From contig NZ_LGKP01000022.1 in NCBI RefSeq assembly GCF_001306135.1, positions 62,001 to 126,000 on the forward strand: 64,000 bases of DNA, written 5' to 3'. Shown here piece by piece: positions 61,675 through 64,000 of this stretch (positions are counted from its first letter, which is position 1; each line of letters begins with the position of its first letter). The DNA comes from Herpetosiphon geysericola. Its GTDB lineage: Bacteria; Chloroflexota; Chloroflexia; Chloroflexales; Herpetosiphonaceae. Both the position numbers and the translations under genes were made by a program. The notes below the pieces were generated by a model. It saw nothing but the letters and a program-made list of their open reading frames with translations. It made no database searches and was not told the origin of the DNA.

Positions 61675-62988
61675 ATGAAACAATTTCGGTTTATTGATTT
61701 ATTTGCAGGTATTGGCGGATTTCGGCTCGGGCTTGAGGCTGCGGGAGGTATTTGCGTTGGCTCAGCCGAGATCGATCAACAGGCGATCAAGGTTTATCGC
61801 CAAAATTGGCCGACCGATCGATCAGATCATAATCTAGGCGATATTACAGCCCTTCAGCAATTGCCTGCCCACGATTTGTTGGTTGGTGGTGTGCCATGTC
61901 AACCATGGTCAATCGCAGGCAAAAATCAAGCCTTTGATGATCCACGGGGGAAATTATGGGTCGATGTAATCCGTTTAATCCGAATAAATCAGCCACGAGC
62001 TTTTATATTTGAAAATGTTAAAGGTCTGATCGATCCACGCAATCGTCTATTTCTAGAAACTATTCTCGATAGTTTTAAAGCTGAGGGTTATAACGTTTAC
62101 TACAAGTTATTAAATTCGTTTGATTATGGGGTGGCGCAAAATCGTGATCGGGTATTTATTATTGGGATTCAACAAAAATTGGGTTTGCCCGATTTTTCAT
62201 TTCCCGAATATAGTGAATCAAAACAACGGCTTTATGATCTTTTAGATAATCTTCAAGCTCCTTCTATTATTCCTGAATCGATTCCGATTCAACGCAATTT
62301 ATTTGGTGAGCGGATTGAAGTAGGTTTCAATAAATTAACCCCGCGTGGCGCATTCAATGATTTCTTCATCCTTAACGATATTCGGAATGGACCAACTAGT
62401 ATTCATAGCTGGGAAATCTATGCTACAACTGAACGTGAAAAGCAAATTTGTACAACGATTATGCGCAATCGGCGTAATCCACGCTATGGTGATTGTGATG
62501 GAAATCCAATGAGCTATTCGGATATTGCGGATTTGGTAACTGATTTAGCTGAACCAGAACTGCAAGCCTTGGTACAAAAACGAATTTTACGTCAATATGA
62601 AAATGGTAAATACGAGTTTTTCAATCGCCGTTTGTCTGGCGGGATCGACGGAACATATCGTATTTTCTTACCACATGCTCGCTTCTTTGGTACGTTAACT
62701 GCGCGTGGAATGCACGATGAAATTGCCGAAATCAGTGTTAGCGGAGCAAACGCCGCAGAATATAAGCAAAATTTCATTCAACAAATATTAATCCCCAAAC
62801 GCCATCGTCCAATTACCGTCAATGAAGCCGCCCGCATCCAAGGATTTCCTGCAACATTTAAGTTTCATTCCAATCAATCGGCTAATTTTCGCCTGATTGG
62901 CAATAGTGTTGCCCCACCTGTTATTATGGCCTTGGGTAAAGCACTCCAAACAATTAATCTATTTGAGCCTGAATTGTGTGAGGTTTAG
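61675..62988 (+). CDS. DNA cytosine-5 methyltransferase of the TdeIII-type pair
   Basis: 437 residues. Motif I 'FIDLFAGIGGFRLGLEAAG', motif IV GGVPCQPWS with nucleophile C75, motif VI FENVKGL, motif VIII QNRDRVFIIG and motif X 'NFRLIGNSVAPPVIM' are all visible. An insert between motifs VIII and IX (about 190-310, including 'PRGAFNDFFILNDIRNGPTS') is large for a simple enzyme and should hold the target-recognition domain. AT-rich compared with its left neighbours. The nuclease gene follows 3 bases later. Expected to protect the host from the TdeIII-like nuclease. Confidence 0.95.
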   Translation: MKQFRFIDLFAGIGGFRLGLEAAGGICVGSAEIDQQAIKVYRQNWPTDRSDHNLGDITALQQLPAHDLLVGGVPCQPWSIAGKNQAFDDPRGKLWVDVIRLIRINQPRAFIFENVKGLIDPRNRLFLETILDSFKAEGYNVYYKLLNSFDYGVAQNRDRVFIIGIQQKLGLPDFSFPEYSESKQRLYDLLDNLQAPSIIPESIPIQRNLFGERIEVGFNKLTPRGAFNDFFILNDIRNGPTSIHSWEIYATTEREKQICTTIMRNRRNPRYGDCDGNPMSYSDIADLVTDLAEPELQALVQKRILRQYENGKYEFFNRRLSGGIDGTYRIFLPHARFFGTLTARGMHDEIAEISVSGANAAEYKQNFIQQILIPKRHRPITVNEAARIQGFPATFKFHSNQSANFRLIGNSVAPPVIMALGKALQTINLFEPELCEV

Positions 62989-62991
62989 GCT

Positions 62992-63806
62992 ATGGCGATT
63001 AATCCGATTACTCGTAACAAAATTAAAGATTATTTGAATGGGTTTATCGATCAGCAGTTGGCCGTTTATAGTCAACGAAATCTACGGGAATTTCATGATG
63101 TTGATAGTTATCTAGCAGCTATTTCATCAGATGGAGATCTGAAGCCATTTCACGCTTCAATTATTCCATCTGCGATTATGCGTTTAAATCGCTTTGAACG
63201 AAGCCTAAGTACAGGGCTTGGCTCAACATTCGAGGAATGTGCACGCTTAATCGCGCTTGATCATCATGCAGTTGCTATCCGTAGCTACGATATCCAAGCA
63301 TCACTTGATCAAGCAGTTTGGGCTAGTATCGATTTATTAATTTCAAATATTGATCGTAACATCCCATCTATTCAATTACTGAAATGCTTGAAAAACTTCA
63401 ATCAATCGTATTAACTGGGATAGCAGAAAATCATGTTGTTCGGGCCGATCTGTATATTCAACGCCATGATGGTAGTGAGTTATTCTTTGAAATTAAGTCA
63501 CCAAAACCGAATAAAGGCCAATGTCTTGAAGTTATGCAGCGGTTATTACGAATTTACGCAATCAAACAACAATCTGCAATACCAATCAATGCATTTTATG
63601 CAATGGCTTACAATCCTTGGGGAGCTAATCGAGCAAGCTATACCTATAGCATGGTTAAAAAGTATACCGACTTTACAAATGCAGTAGTCATTGGGCAAGA
63701 GTTTTGGTCGTTGATTGGCGAACCATCAACATACACTGAACTACTTGAAATCTATCGTGAGGTTGGGCTATCAAAATCATCTGAGATAACCCAAAAACTT
63801 TTGTAA
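62992..63806 (+). pseudogene. TdeIII-family type II restriction endonuclease split by a frameshift
   Basis: The first frame (62992-63414) reads 140 residues, including 'LKPFHASIIPSAIMRLNRFE' and 'GSTFEECARLIALDHHAVAI', strong TdeIII family features. The second frame (63384-63806) contains 'VVRADLYIQRHDGSELFFEI' and 'KSPKPNKGQCLEVM', which holds the D...E-x-K active site and should be the same protein. The total length 815 bases is one short of a multiple of three, so a one-base loss fits; the A5 run at 63391-63395 is the natural spot, since adding an A reads L-K-K-L-Q-S-I-V. The nuclease is thus probably inactive, unless slippage restores it or the assembly has an error. TdeIII-type enzymes recognise GGNCC. 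Confidence 0.88.
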
Positions 63807-64000
63807 TACCTCTATAACGGCTCGCAAAAATGGGAGATGCGCCGGAGTTGGCCAACGATATTGCGGCTCCACGGCCAGCTAAACCAAACTGGATACAACA
63901 TACACAACCTCTTTCACGAGTGTTTGATTAAAGAGCAAGCCCAACGCTTCGAGGCATAGCGCAACATCCACTGGCGATTTGGGCTTGCTTGAGTTGTATT
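63807..64000. other. Right-edge non-coding stretch with an 11-base inverted repeat
   Basis: No convincing gene in the last 194 bases; a 33-codon frame (63829-63930) is too short to support. AGCAAGCCCAA at 63934-63944 and TTGGGCTTGCT at 63979-63989 are exact inverse copies with a 34-base spacer that itself contains CGCT/AGCG pairing. It could be a terminator, a mobile-element end or part of a gene beyond the window. Confidence 0.5.

Overview
The window is a stretch of bacterial chromosome, about half G+C, with tightly packed genes and many short operons. My best guess is a filamentous Chloroflexota member close to Herpetosiphon. The grounds are many GAF/receiver-rich histidine kinases, TPR proteins, a MalT-like STAND regulator, an intramembrane-anchored Ser/Thr kinase and lipoproteins with very short signal peptides. 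This assignment is inferred from gene style; the window holds no rRNA or other marker that settles it. I saw no tRNA, rRNA, CRISPR array or intact insertion sequence.

Layout, left to right. 1-7.3 kb: a peptide-type ABC importer (truncated binding protein, two permeases, two ATPases, then a second lipoprotein binding protein). 7.4-10.6 kb: a small membrane protein, glutamate dehydrogenase and ScpA. 11.2-18.3 kb: an operon of SPFH protein, PfkB-type kinase, receiver-GGDEF protein and a very large TPR protein. 18.6-24.3 kb: acyl-CoA dehydrogenase, methyltransferase, Ser/Thr kinase with external TPRs, peptide deformylase. 24.3-32.9 kb (mostly minus strand): mini G3E GTPase pair, MalT-like regulator, guaA, and an SdhA-like flavoprotein divergent from a LysR regulator. 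32.9-37.6 kb: a tandem array of paralogous unknown genes, one of them decayed, ending in a duplicated DUF6915-like gene. 37.7-46.8 kb: a lipoprotein, an arylsulfotransferase-like protein, two receiver-first histidine kinases in one operon, and a PII-like protein with a cation/proton antiporter. 47.0-49.1 kb: AT-rich EcoO109I-like restriction-modification pair. 49.3-61.5 kb: housekeeping and signalling genes (diheme protein, mnmE, STAS protein, acylphosphatase, DJ-1 family, ABC permease, hybrid kinase, SanA-like, YgfZ-like, DsbA-like, SbcD-like, lipoprotein). 61.7-63.8 kb: a second restriction-modification pair of the TdeIII type whose nuclease is frameshifted.

The points most worth following are: two restriction-modification systems whose families are known for nested GGNCC-type targets, 12 kb apart, one with a broken nuclease; a recently duplicating and decaying tandem family of unknown genes; a PII-like protein paired with an antiporter whose 5' leader carries a terminator-like hairpin; and a mosaic of short repeat 'words' that fills six of the long intergenic gaps in both orientations.

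Start codons were chosen by ribosome-binding site, family alignment and signal peptide position, and several differ from the longest possible reading frame. All functional calls rest on motifs read by eye; no database search was possible.
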